The notes beneath the pieces were generated by a model. That model saw nothing but the letters and a program-made list of their open reading frames with translations, searched no databases and was not told where the DNA came from. From Bacteroidota bacterium (GTDB lineage: Bacteria; Bacteroidota; Bacteroidia; Chitinophagales; Chitinophagaceae), in the NCBI GenBank assembly GCA_018268055.1, contig JAFDXF010000065.1:53878-117877 (forward strand): a DNA stretch of 64,000 bases, read 5' to 3'. The position numbers and the translations under genes are program-made. Below are positions 8,329 through 16,964 of this stretch, one piece after another (the first letter of the stretch is position 1; every line of letters starts with the position of its first letter).

Positions 8329-9474
8329 TTATTTCATTGCACTCACTTTCTTTTGAAGATCGTCAGCAAATTCTGATTTTATTTTTTTTAACTCGTCCAC
8401 ATATTTTTGAGCCAAGGGTTTATTTTTCTTTGCAATATAAATCTGCGTGAGATAGCTCATGGCATACTGAGCTTGAGGATATAATTTCAAAGCCTTGTTC
8501 AGTGCAGCAATTGCTTCATCATATTTATTGAGTTTAAAAAGACTAAAACCCATCTGGCTATATGCAGCCGCATATTCGGGGTTCTCTTTAATAGCTTTTT
8601 TGAAATAGTCAATAGCCTCTTTATAATTACCATTTGTGTTACTGCATACACCCATTCCTAAAAGAGCTGTAGTTTGATTGGGCTTTTGGGCCAATGCCTT
8701 TAAATAATTACTTTGAGCCATCTCGCAATCACCTGAAATTTCACGATACGTATCACCCTTTCCGGCATAAGCAACAAAATTATTGGGTTCCAGTGCAATT
8801 GATTTATTGAAATACCATAGCGCACTATCAATATTTTTTAGTCCTTTATAGCTAAAACCTAATTCATTATAAGTATCCAGCACATTGGCATCTAATTTAA
8901 GTGATTTTAATAAACTTCCCTTTGCCTCATTATATAAATTCGTTCGGTTTTCTGCTGCCCCTTTTTTAAACCAAAAAACATAATCGTCTATATTTTTTTC
9001 TAATTGTGCATATCTGGTAAAATAAAATACGGCTGATTGAAAATCGTTTTTTTCAAACATAGTATTAGCCATATCGTTATATACTTCGCTGACGTTGGGT
9101 GCTAATTCAATACATTTTTTGTAAGATGCAATAGACGAGTCGTATTGTTTCAAAGTTCTAAAAATATAACCAAGAAGAGAGTGAATTTTATAAACATTAC
9201 CCCAGCTTTTCCTAACCATTCTGGCATTTTCCAATGCCTCATTATCTTTAGAAAGCGCTGAATAACTATAGGCTAATTGAAACCTCGCATCAGTATAATC
9301 CGGATTTAGCTGAAGTGCTTTACTAAAATTTTCAACAGCTTGATTGAGTGTTGTTTTGGTAACCTTGGTAGGATCTTTAATAAGTAGTAGTCCGTTGTTA
9401 TAGTATGTTTCAGATGTTTGTGTATAGCAATTTTGACCTAACGTACAAAAAAGTGCAATTATTAAGTATTTCAT
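8329..9474 (-). CDS. Secreted tetratricopeptide-repeat protein
   Basis: 381-residue protein with an N-terminal signal peptide (MKYLIIALFCTLGQNCYTQ) followed by about nine consecutive TPR motifs, with recognisable W/L-G-Y-A-F-A-P spacing such as the A-ALNKALKLYPQAQYA unit near the C-terminus. TPR solenoids mediate protein contacts; no catalytic domain is visible. Probably periplasmic. The start is supported by a near-consensus -7 box TACTTTTA lying exactly four bases upstream of the ATG, a spacing repeated at several other genes here. Confidence 0.8.
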   Translation of the reverse strand: MKYLIIALFCTLGQNCYTQTSETYYNNGLLLIKDPTKVTKTTLNQAVENFSKALQLNPDYTDARFQLAYSYSALSKDNEALENARMVRKSWGNVYKIHSLLGYIFRTLKQYDSSIASYKKCIELAPNVSEVYNDMANTMFEKNDFQSAVFYFTRYAQLEKNIDDYVFWFKKGAAENRTNLYNEAKGSLLKSLKLDANVLDTYNELGFSYKGLKNIDSALWYFNKSIALEPNNFVAYAGKGDTYREISGDCEMAQSNYLKALAQKPNQTTALLGMGVCSNTNGNYKEAIDYFKKAIKENPEYAAAYSQMGFSLFKLNKYDEAIAALNKALKLYPQAQYAMSYLTQIYIAKKNKPLAQKYVDELKKIKSEFADDLQKKVSAMK

Positions 9475-9584
9475 TAGCTAAAAGTATTAATTTTAAGTTT
9501 ATAAAAAATTAAACCTATCTATCTTTTTCTATTCACCGGAAATCAAGGATAATTTCTCGTGCATAGCTAAATTCATCTAAACCT

Positions 9585-10757
9585 ATGAAAAGATATTTAT
9601 TCCTTCTACTACCCTTATTTTTTAACAATCCAATCGGTGCACAAAGAGAACAAAAAAACAGAGGAAACAAAGAACTCAGTGAAAAAATATTCGGTTGGTC
9701 TTTATTACAACCATCGAGTGGTAACATCAATGGTAAAAAATACACAACACCAGGTAGAAGTTATACGTCTGACCAATTAGATTTAGCAAATATTTTTATA
9801 GATTGGATTAAAAAAACTTATATACCTGTTGGCGGTCTGCCTCAATTCGGAAAATATGCACTACCTGATTGCAAAACAAACTGTCCTTATGTCCCGAATG
9901 GTGTAGGAGTTTCATTTCAGATGTGGAAACCCTGTTACACGAATACAGGAACAAAAATAATTAGAGCGCAACCATCCAGTCATGAAGACATTCAAATTTA
10001 TAGCAATTATTTACCGGGAGCTACAAGTGCTGATTCTTGGATCAATAATAGTAATCAATATATTTTTACACTTTATTATACGCCTACATTAAAACTAATC
10101 TCAGCCATAGATCAAAAAACTATTCAGCCTAAATTAGACCTTATAGCAAATTTCTTAGAATTGAAAAATAATTACTTCATCTATCTTACTGCGGGAGGAG
10201 AACAAATAAATGTAATTCTAACGCCTCTCTCTAAAATACCCTTACATCAATTGACTAAAGCAGAAGTTTTAGATATAGGGACTGAGGCTATCCAAAGAGC
10301 TTTGGTATCAAAAGATATAACAGATTGGCAATATCGAGAATATACAGAAGCGATAGCTTTCTTAAAAGAAAAACATAAAAACACACTGACGCAACCTGCC
10401 TATATCACAAGCGAACAATTGACAATTTACTCATTCAATAAAGATCCGGATTTGTTTGAACAAAAACAGCCAAATAAATTCATGTTCCCTGTTTACAAAT
10501 TTGACACCTTTGTTTATTCAGATTCAAAAAAAACTACTCCGGTTTGGTTAAATATTTCCTTTCCCTATTATGACCCGAATAAAGCAAACTCTAAAACAGT
10601 AATAAAAGAAATTTACAATAGCATGGTTCAAAATTTTAACTACCAGTATGTTTATGACTATTACTATAACCCCGAAACAATAAAAAACAAACCTTATACA
10701 CTTAGAAATCCCAATATTCAAGAAACCAATTTAAAAAACTACCAAAAACTTTATTAG
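9585..10757 (+). CDS. Secreted protein of unknown function (first of a coupled pair)
   Basis: 390 residues beginning with a clear Sec signal peptide (MKRYLFLLLPLFFNNPIGAQ). I do not recognise a domain. The mature part is rich in Tyr, Asn and Lys, has an N-terminal half containing four cysteines (CKTNCPYV and a later C in MWKPCY), and a C-terminal tail with many tyrosines. It is followed with no gap by the next gene (stop TAG at 10755-10757, ATG at 10758), so the two are very probably translationally coupled and functionally linked. Likely periplasmic or surface located. Confidence 0.7.
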   Translation: MKRYLFLLLPLFFNNPIGAQREQKNRGNKELSEKIFGWSLLQPSSGNINGKKYTTPGRSYTSDQLDLANIFIDWIKKTYIPVGGLPQFGKYALPDCKTNCPYVPNGVGVSFQMWKPCYTNTGTKIIRAQPSSHEDIQIYSNYLPGATSADSWINNSNQYIFTLYYTPTLKLISAIDQKTIQPKLDLIANFLELKNNYFIYLTAGGEQINVILTPLSKIPLHQLTKAEVLDIGTEAIQRALVSKDITDWQYREYTEAIAFLKEKHKNTLTQPAYITSEQLTIYSFNKDPDLFEQKQPNKFMFPVYKFDTFVYSDSKKTTPVWLNISFPYYDPNKANSKTVIKEIYNSMVQNFNYQYVYDYYYNPETIKNKPYTLRNPNIQETNLKNYQKLY

Positions 10758-12125
10758 ATGAAACAAGTATGTATTTTTATTTTATTATTAAAAACAAGTG
10801 CATTATTTGCCCAATTAAAACAATTTGACATTGTATCTACTTCGATGCCGACAGGATGGAAACTTTCCTCTCAAACACAGAATGTTATGCAATTTTCCAA
10901 AACAGAAGGCACAAATTGGGCACAAATCAACATATATAAATCCACTGCAAGTAAAGGAACAAACGAATTAGATTTTGAAAAAGAATGGACTGAATTAATT
11001 GCAAATCCATTCAAAGTAACCGATAAACCCATAAAGTCAAAATCTGAAAAATTTATTAAAGAATGGCAAAAAATAAGCGGTACTGCAAATTGGACATTTA
11101 ATGGAAGTGCTGTTACAACTACTGTAACAACCTTTACCAATAGAAATACTTGTATCAGTATTACTTGTAATGCGACGAAGCCCAAATATTTAGAAGAGTA
11201 TAAACAATGGCTTAAAAAAATACAATTTATTCCAAACAATGAAGTTGAAACAAATTTGCCCGCCACCTCAAAATATGAAACCAATTCTAACAACGCCAAT
11301 AACTTTCAATTTAATAAAACCAATTTTGACGATGGGTGGACCAGCGTTATTAAAGAAGATTGGGTTGAAACTTCAAAAGGGAACATAAAAGTATTATTAC
11401 ATTTTCCAAACAAACAAGCCGATACTTACAATTCCGTACTGAAAGAAAGCGATTATATGGCATGGAATATTTTAGTTGCCCCTAAATATAAAAATCTTCA
11501 AAATATAGTATGGAAAACTATTCAAAGTTGGCAATCTATTAGCTTTATGGAAGCTGATGGCACTGAAATTTCTTCAGGCAAAAATGTACACATCGTTTTA
11601 TTTAAGAAACATTATAGTAATGGCACAGGTCGCTATTTAGAATTTATTACCAATTCTAAAAGTGAATATGAAAAAGAATTTGGGAGCTATCACAATGACG
11701 AACTGGGTTGGGAAAAACCAGCAAATATGCAATACCGAAATAAGTTTCCAATTGCTACAAATGATTTAATGGGATCATGGAGTACTACAGATTATACATC
11801 CATCAGCTATTACTATATTAATGGCGGCGGATTGGCTGGCACAAATGCAACCACCACTGCCGATAAATTCACATTCTCTTCAGATAATAATTATCAAAGT
11901 CAGCATTCGGGGGCTTCAGGAATGGTAGGGAATATGAAGTTTTCAAATGTAGTTTATAAAGGAAAAACATCTGTTTCAAACTGGACTATTTCCCTCACAA
12001 ACAGATTTGAAGGCGCAACAGAAAAATATAATGCTTATTTCGAAGCTGTAAAAAATGGTAGAGCATTAATTTTGACAGACCGATTAAATACTACCTATAC
12101 TTTAGTAAAGCAAATTTCGAAATAA
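10758..12125 (+). CDS. Secreted protein of unknown function (second of a coupled pair)
   Basis: 455 residues with a signal peptide (MKQVCIFILLLKTSALFAQ). Two N-terminal segments look related to one another: each has a lead-in such as MPTGWKLSSQ or FDDGWTSVIKEDW, then a beta-rich stretch ending in a W-K-I or W-Q-S pattern. The last ~110 residues begin LMGSWSTTDY and read like a lipocalin-type beta barrel (LMGSW start, alternating strands, TLVKQ end). These are structural impressions, not family matches. The start codon directly follows the stop of the preceding gene. Confidence 0.7.
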   Translation: MKQVCIFILLLKTSALFAQLKQFDIVSTSMPTGWKLSSQTQNVMQFSKTEGTNWAQINIYKSTASKGTNELDFEKEWTELIANPFKVTDKPIKSKSEKFIKEWQKISGTANWTFNGSAVTTTVTTFTNRNTCISITCNATKPKYLEEYKQWLKKIQFIPNNEVETNLPATSKYETNSNNANNFQFNKTNFDDGWTSVIKEDWVETSKGNIKVLLHFPNKQADTYNSVLKESDYMAWNILVAPKYKNLQNIVWKTIQSWQSISFMEADGTEISSGKNVHIVLFKKHYSNGTGRYLEFITNSKSEYEKEFGSYHNDELGWEKPANMQYRNKFPIATNDLMGSWSTTDYTSISYYYINGGGLAGTNATTTADKFTFSSDNNYQSQHSGASGMVGNMKFSNVVYKGKTSVSNWTISLTNRFEGATEKYNAYFEAVKNGRALILTDRLNTTYTLVKQISK

Positions 12126-12149
12126 AATATTTCTAACAATAAAAACAAA

Positions 12150-13814
12150 ATGAAAAATTACTTTAAGCTTTTAGCGATACTTCTTATCATTTCATGTACT
12201 AATAAAACAAAAGTCGACTTACTCGTTTACAATGCCACCATTTATACTATTGATTCAACTTTCTCCACAACAGAAGCAATAGCCATAAAAGATGGAAAAA
12301 TAATTGCTACGGGCAAACTCAAAGAATTAGAAAAAAAATATGATGCCAAAGAAAAAATAGACGCCGGCGGAAAATTTATATATCCGGGATTCATTGACGC
12401 ACATGCTCACTTTGTAGGGTATGGCAATAGTTTACAAACAGTAAATCTGGTAGGAACAGAAAGCTGGCACGAAGTATTGGAACGCTGCAAAAAGTTTGCA
12501 GCTGAAAATCCTGATGGATGGCTTACCGGCAGAGGCTGGGATCAAAACGATTGGCCGATAAAAGAATTTCCTAACAATGATTCATTGAATATTTTATTTC
12601 CTGATCGCCCTGTTGCTATTACCAGAATAGATGGGCACGCTGTTATCGCCAATAAAAAAGCATTGGAACTTGCCGGACTAAAGCCAAGTGATAAAATTGA
12701 AGGCGGAGAAATAAAATTAAGAAAAACAACGATTGTTACAAATAGTGAAAACTCAGTGGATCTATTAACCGGCGTATTGATAGACAATGCAGTTGATTTA
12801 GTGCATGCAAAAATACCAGCGCAAACCAAACAACAATTTGAAGAAGCCATTAAAGATGCACAAGCAAATTGTTTTGCAGTCGGGCTAACTACTATAGATG
12901 ATTGCGGGCTTGGGTTTAAGCAAGTAGAAGCATTGAAAGCAATGCAAGATGCAGGAGATTTAAAAATGCGTCTTTATATTCTATTGAGTGATGAAAAAGC
13001 AAATTATGAATATGCTACTCAAAAAGGAAGAATAAAAACAGACCGATTGAATGTAAGAGGTTTTAAAATTTATGGTGATGGTGCTTTAGGTTCCAGAGGC
13101 GCTTGCTTACTTCAACCTTATAGCGATGATAAAAATCATTATGGTTTTCTTTTAAGCAAGCCGGAGCATTTTGATTCTGTTGCTGCAGTTATTTCAAAAT
13201 TAGGATGGCAAATGTGTACACATGCTATTGGAGATAGTGGCAATCGTACTTTATTAAACATTTATGCAAAATACCTGAAAGGCAAAAATGATTTGCGCTG
13301 GCGTATTGAACATGCACAGGTAGTCAATCAAAATGACTTCGATATTTTTGGAGCTAATAATATTATTCCATCCGTACAGCCAACACATGCCACCAGCGAT
13401 ATGTATTGGGCAATAGATCGTCTTGGATCTGAGCGAGTAAAAAATGCGTATGCCTATAAAAAACTATTGGGGCAAAACGGTTGGATTCCTTTGGGAACTG
13501 ATTTTCCGGTTGAAGATATTTCACCTTTTAAAACATTCTATGCTGCAGTAGTAAGAAAAGATGCTAAAGGATGGCCTGTCAACGGCTATCAAACCGAAAA
13601 TGCTTTAAGCCGACAAGAAGCGCTGAGAGGAATGACTATCTGGGCAGCAAAAGCAAATTTTGAAGAAAATGAAAAAGGCAGTTTGGAAAAAGGGAAATAT
13701 GCCGACTTTATTATTTTAGATAGGGATTTAATGACAAGCGAAGAAAAAGATTTGCTATCTATTAAAGTTTTAAAAACTTTTGTTGGTGGCGAAAAAGTAT
13801 TTGAAAGAAAATAA
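12150..13814 (+). CDS. Amidohydrolase-3 (YtcJ-like) family lipoprotein
   Basis: 554-residue metal-dependent amidohydrolase. A lipobox (LIISC, Cys16) ends the signal peptide, so the enzyme is probably anchored in a membrane, periplasmic side. Metal-binding motifs are seen in order: HAH at 85-87 in FIDAHAHF, HAIGDSGN (His near 350), EHAQVV (His near 388) and LGTDFPVE (catalytic Asp). Family members hydrolyse exocyclic C-N bonds of amides or carbamates; the substrate cannot be predicted. It follows the coupled secreted pair by 24 bases and precedes the deaminase gene by 11, suggesting one transcript. Confidence 0.85.
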   Translation: MKNYFKLLAILLIISCTNKTKVDLLVYNATIYTIDSTFSTTEAIAIKDGKIIATGKLKELEKKYDAKEKIDAGGKFIYPGFIDAHAHFVGYGNSLQTVNLVGTESWHEVLERCKKFAAENPDGWLTGRGWDQNDWPIKEFPNNDSLNILFPDRPVAITRIDGHAVIANKKALELAGLKPSDKIEGGEIKLRKTTIVTNSENSVDLLTGVLIDNAVDLVHAKIPAQTKQQFEEAIKDAQANCFAVGLTTIDDCGLGFKQVEALKAMQDAGDLKMRLYILLSDEKANYEYATQKGRIKTDRLNVRGFKIYGDGALGSRGACLLQPYSDDKNHYGFLLSKPEHFDSVAAVISKLGWQMCTHAIGDSGNRTLLNIYAKYLKGKNDLRWRIEHAQVVNQNDFDIFGANNIIPSVQPTHATSDMYWAIDRLGSERVKNAYAYKKLLGQNGWIPLGTDFPVEDISPFKTFYAAVVRKDAKGWPVNGYQTENALSRQEALRGMTIWAAKANFEENEKGSLEKGKYADFIILDRDLMTSEEKDLLSIKVLKTFVGGEKVFERK

Positions 13815-13825
13815 TTTAATCAACA

Positions 13826-14332
13826 ATGACCAAATTGAAGAAAAGACAAGATTACATTTCTTGGGATGAATACTTTATGGGTGTAGCACTCCTATCTGCA
13901 AAACGCAGTAAAGACCCGAGCACACAAGTAGGCGCCTGTATTGTAAACAATCAAAATAAAATTGTAGGAGCAGGATATAATGGCCTCCCAATGGGCTGCG
14001 ATGATGATGTATTTCCTTGGGAAAAGAATGGAGATTTTTTAGAAACCAAATATCCATACGTTTGCCACGCCGAATTGAATGCAATTCTGAATAATATTGG
14101 AATGGATTTGAAAGGCTGCAAAATCTACACAGCTTTATTTCCCTGCAATGAATGTTCTAAAGCAATAATACAATCGGGTATTTCAGAAGTAATTTATTTA
14201 TCGGATAAATATGAAGGCAATGATGTTTTTAAAGCATCAAAGATAATGCTGGACAAAGCTGGTGTTCAATATAGAAAAGTAAAAACAGGCTTGAATGACC
14301 TCATTCTTTCATTTGACGAAAGTAAAGTTTAG
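13826..14332 (+). CDS. Deoxycytidylate deaminase (dCMP deaminase)
   Basis: 168-residue zinc-dependent cytidine deaminase-fold protein. The catalytic HAE is at 81-83 and the zinc cysteines in PCNEC at 106-110; the N-terminal segment SKDPSTQVGACIV and the YNGLPMGCDDD loop are typical of dCMP deaminases (ComEB/DCTD type), which make dUMP for thymidylate synthesis and are allosterically controlled by dCTP/dTTP. It lies 11 bases after the amidohydrolase gene. CDA-type nucleoside deaminases are shorter and lack the long insert between the motifs. Confidence 0.85.
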   Translation: MTKLKKRQDYISWDEYFMGVALLSAKRSKDPSTQVGACIVNNQNKIVGAGYNGLPMGCDDDVFPWEKNGDFLETKYPYVCHAELNAILNNIGMDLKGCKIYTALFPCNECSKAIIQSGISEVIYLSDKYEGNDVFKASKIMLDKAGVQYRKVKTGLNDLILSFDESKV

Positions 14333-14388
14333 TAATTATTTTACAAACAATATTCTAACTTTAGGGGAGCAAAGAATCATATTTTGAA

Positions 14389-14402
14389 CTGACAAAAGTC
14401 AA
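14389..14402. promoter_or_regulatory. Candidate Crp/Fnr-type operator (CTGAC-AAAA-GTCAA)
   Basis: A 14-bp near-palindrome, one mismatch from TTGAC-N4-GTCAA, lies 50 bases before the universal stress gene and downstream of a TAACTTTA -7-like box at 14356. A second weak -7 (TAAATTTA, 14438) lies nearer the gene. The layout fits a Crp/Fnr family site, but this is inferred from the pattern alone. Confidence 0.3.
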
Positions 14403-14451
14403 ATCACAATTCTGATTGATTCATTTTTTTTACAAAGTAAATTTATAAAAA

Positions 14452-15261
14452 ATGAAAAAGATACTTGTTCCTACCGATTTCTCTCCCAATGCAGATAAAG
14501 CACTTAATTACGCCGTAGAAATTGCTCGCCGTTCTGAAAGCGAATTAACTATTGTACATGCGGTAGAAGCTTACAATTTAGAAGAAGCAACCAAAGTGGC
14601 TGAAGATAAAATGGCCTTATTGAAAAAAAGCATCAGTGATGCAGAACGACTTCAAGTAACAACAAAAATATATAACGATTCATCTGTCAACAGTATCATC
14701 ACTGCAATACAAGATATTAAACCCGATTTGGTAGTAATGGGAACTTTAGGAAGTAGTGGTGTGAAAGAATTAGTGTATGGCAGTAGAACAGGAAACGTCA
14801 TCAGTCAAAGCCCTGTTCCGGTATTGGCTGTACCCCTTCTAAGTGATTGGAATGCTCCAAAAAATATTTTAATGGCAGTCAATGATTTTACTGTAAATAA
14901 AAAATTAACAGACCCTGTTTTTACTTTAGCTGCTCTTTATAATGCATCTGTTCAGGTAGCTGTATTTACCGACACAGTGGATGATTATGTAGAAGACTAT
15001 GATGAACATGCAAGAAAAATTGCACTCTTCGGCAGCCAATTGAAAGTGTTGTATCCCAATACTGAAATCCACGCTGTGCATCTTGCAGGAAAACATTTCA
15101 GAGACAGTTTACAAAGTTGGATTACCGACAATCAAATAGATATGCTGGTAATGCATACACATCGTAGAAATCTAATAGGCAGTATTTTTAACTCAAGTAT
15201 GACCAAGAAAATGTCGTATCATACTAATATTCCTTTGTTAGCTATTCCAATCAACGACTGA
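14452..15261 (+). CDS. Tandem-domain universal stress protein
   Basis: 269 residues comprising two UspA-like domains. The first (1-125) begins KKILVPTDFSPNADKAL and has the ATP-binding glycine motif GTLGSSGVKELVYGSRT; the second (about 135-269) begins NILMAVNDF and lacks a clean G2xG9G motif, ending HRRNLIGSIFNSSMTKKMSYHTNIPLLAIP. Cytoplasmic; associated with starvation, low-oxygen or nitrosative stress. It directly precedes the DUF2249/Ric island, and a possible Crp/Fnr palindrome lies upstream. Confidence 0.88.
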   Translation: MKKILVPTDFSPNADKALNYAVEIARRSESELTIVHAVEAYNLEEATKVAEDKMALLKKSISDAERLQVTTKIYNDSSVNSIITAIQDIKPDLVVMGTLGSSGVKELVYGSRTGNVISQSPVPVLAVPLLSDWNAPKNILMAVNDFTVNKKLTDPVFTLAALYNASVQVAVFTDTVDDYVEDYDEHARKIALFGSQLKVLYPNTEIHAVHLAGKHFRDSLQSWITDNQIDMLVMHTHRRNLIGSIFNSSMTKKMSYHTNIPLLAIPIND

Positions 15262-15312
15262 TAGCTGCATCTGATAGGTATTGAAAATAAATCTAAGTAT
15301 AAATTAAATTGC

Positions 15313-16068
15313 TTACTGAGAAACTTTCATCACTTTGACTACCCATTGCTCAGGGCCTGACTCTAAGTATTCCCACTTGAAAGGTTGATTGCTTTCTGCT
15401 TCAATCTGATAATAAAGCGGCTTTGGATCATGGTCATTTGTAAATATAAAAGCCTCACCGGGTTTTATTTCGTCAAAGGCATTAAAAACCATATCATGCC
15501 TTTTTGCAGGATGAAAAGGCCGTACATCAAATTCTTTAACCACAATAATTTCGTCAGGTTCATCTCCCCCATCTTTTACTTTGGTAATATGAATGACAAA
15601 CTCACCGGGTACATTCTTTTTATAAGCCCATTGATGTAATCCATTAAATTTCTTACTGAAAATCTGATGCAATTCTTCAGGCTCTTGTGCTGCAATGATT
15701 TCCATAGTATGCCCTTCCTGCATCATACCATAACGGTGAAACACAACATGCTTCCAATCTTTTGCTTCAATTTTGCGTAAATCCATAAGAGTAGATATAT
15801 CCGTAAACTCACGCCCAATAGAAGACTCTAATCTGGTTACTTTCACTTTCCAATCACGGCCGCCTCGTTGCAGATATTCCCAACCTACCACATCTCCATG
15901 TATCGAACGAAATTCATAATAGAGTGGTAAAGGATCATGATCATTGATAAAAATAAAACTATCACCTACCGGCAATTCTTTAAACATCTTCAGTAGATTT
16001 TCATGTCTCTTGATGGGTACCCACACCCGAACATCTAATTCATTTATTGATTGAGATTGATTGCTCAT
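15313..16068 (-). CDS. Three-module DUF2249 protein
   Basis: 251 residues built from DUF2249 modules. The first (about 10-78) and the third (about 181-249) each contain the hallmark FINDHDPLPLYYE / FTNDHDPKPLYYQ and a later WEYL plus W-V/K-V-K-V ending. The middle part (about 100-165) has the same length but has lost the NDHDP motif, so it is probably a degenerate module. DUF2249 domains accompany hemerythrin-like and Ric proteins in nitric-oxide and iron-sulfur stress loci; the biochemical role is not established. A perfect -7 box lies upstream, and the gene faces the rest of the island divergently. Confidence 0.85.
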   Translation of the reverse strand: MSNQSQSINELDVRVWVPIKRHENLLKMFKELPVGDSFIFINDHDPLPLYYEFRSIHGDVVGWEYLQRGGRDWKVKVTRLESSIGREFTDISTLMDLRKIEAKDWKHVVFHRYGMMQEGHTMEIIAAQEPEELHQIFSKKFNGLHQWAYKKNVPGEFVIHITKVKDGGDEPDEIIVVKEFDVRPFHPAKRHDMVFNAFDEIKPGEAFIFTNDHDPKPLYYQIEAESNQPFKWEYLESGPEQWVVKVMKVSQ

Positions 16069-16100
16069 ATAGATTTTTTTTTATTCTAAGATATTAGGTG

Positions 16101-16108
16101 CAAAGCTA
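16101..16108 (-). promoter_or_regulatory. -7 box (TAGCTTTG) for the DUF2249 gene
   Basis: Exact TAnnTTTG on the minus strand, 32 bases before the ATG at 16068. The same octamer occurs at the ric promoter (16920). Confidence 0.6.
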
Positions 16109-16274
16109 AAAGCCACATTTTACAGATAGTATCGGAAAAAGGAAAAATTAAAATGTTCTATTTTTTATACTGAAGAACATACACATGAATTAAAGCGAAA
16201 CTACTTCATTACCCGTTTGTAATATTTTACTGACGAATGACAATATATTCAATTAAGTAAAAATTATAAAAGAC

Positions 16275-16282
16275 TAACTTTG
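16275..16282 (+). promoter_or_regulatory. -7 box (TAACTTTG) for the AhpD-like gene
   Basis: Exact TAnnTTTG on the plus strand, 100 bases before the ATG at 16383. Confidence 0.55.
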
Positions 16283-16382
16283 TACACCACACATTATTTC
16301 GTACACACGAAAAAAATCCTTTTTATTGCTCAAAGCCGAAATAATAAAACACACAGAAATAACACTCTAAATAAATAAACAA

Positions 16383-16832
16383 ATGGAACCAAAAATGAAT
16401 GTATATAAATTATTACCTAAAGCTTATGAAATACTGATTGAAATGGAAAATTTTCTGGCTACTACAGATTTAGATCACAAGCTTAAAGAACTTTTAAAAA
16501 TAAGAGCATCACAAATAAACAAATGTGCTTATTGTTTAGAAATGCACACTTTGGATGCCGTAAAAGCAGGCGAAACAAATCAACGAATTTATGCCTTGCC
16601 CGCCTGGCAGGAAAGCCCACACTTTACTGCTCAAGAAAGAGCAGCGCTACAATTTACAGAAGAAATGACCAACCTGAGTGAGCATGGCGTAAAAGATGAA
16701 ACATTTAATAACTTAAAAGAATATTTTAGCGAAAAGCAAATTGCCGAAATAATTATACTATTGGGGCAAATCAATTTTTGGAATAGAATAAATGTACCAA
16801 CGCATCAAATTTATACTCCAGAAAATCATTAA
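16383..16832 (+). CDS. AhpD-like carboxymuconolactone decarboxylase family protein
   Basis: 149-residue all-helical protein with the redox motif CAYCLEMH (Cys48, Cys51, His55), the CxxC-x3-H signature of AhpD-type peroxidase-linked disulfide reductases. Family members form oligomers and use the cysteine pair to reduce peroxides or a partner protein. It lies between the two main DUF2249 genes and may contribute thiol-based protection in the same stress response. The start at 16383 gives MEPKMNVYKLLPKAYE, the usual family N-terminus; an internal Met5 is an alternative. Confidence 0.85.
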   Translation: MEPKMNVYKLLPKAYEILIEMENFLATTDLDHKLKELLKIRASQINKCAYCLEMHTLDAVKAGETNQRIYALPAWQESPHFTAQERAALQFTEEMTNLSEHGVKDETFNNLKEYFSEKQIAEIIILLGQINFWNRINVPTHQIYTPENH

Positions 16833-16882
16833 AATGTTTAAGCAAGAATGAATTTTCCATTCTCATTGTCGTAAAAAGGAAA

Positions 16883-16910
16883 TAATAAAAGTATTTTAAT
16901 ACTTTTATTA
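16883..16910. promoter_or_regulatory. 28-bp perfect inverted repeat at the ric promoter (candidate operator)
   Basis: The left arm TAATAAAAGTATT and the right arm AATACTTTTATTA are perfect 13-bp complements separated by TT. The centre lies about 30 bases before the -7 box of the ric fusion gene, where an activator or repressor dimer would bind. The arms are purely A/T apart from one G/C pair, so it is a poor terminator for the preceding gene. The Rrf2 regulator encoded at the end of the island is an obvious candidate binder, though that is inference. Confidence 0.5.
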
Positions 16911-16919
16911 AAATATGAT

Positions 16920-16927
16920 TAGCTTTG
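16920..16927 (+). promoter_or_regulatory. -7 box (TAGCTTTG) for the DUF2249-Ric gene
   Basis: Exact TAnnTTTG, 37 bases before the ATG at 16965 and ten bases after the 28-bp palindrome. Confidence 0.65.
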
Positions 16928-16964
16928 CGCTTGAAAACTGTTCATTTATAAAAAACACTTCACT

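Larger units (their letters stand above)
16069..16382. other. Divergent regulatory gap between DUF2249 and AhpD-like genes
   Basis: 314 bases without a gene. It holds a minus-strand -7 box for the DUF2249 gene (16101-16108) and a plus-strand -7 box for the AhpD-like gene (16275-16282), with about 165 AT-rich bases between them and about 100 bases of leader before the AhpD-like ATG. A weak 7-bp inverted repeat (ATGTTCT/AGAACAT, 16153-16180) lies between the promoters. Confidence 0.6.

Noticed and set aside
16153..16180. 7-bp inverted repeat ATGTTCT/AGAACAT between divergent promoters
   Set aside because: Short arms with a 14-base spacer are expected by chance in A/T-rich intergenic sequence.
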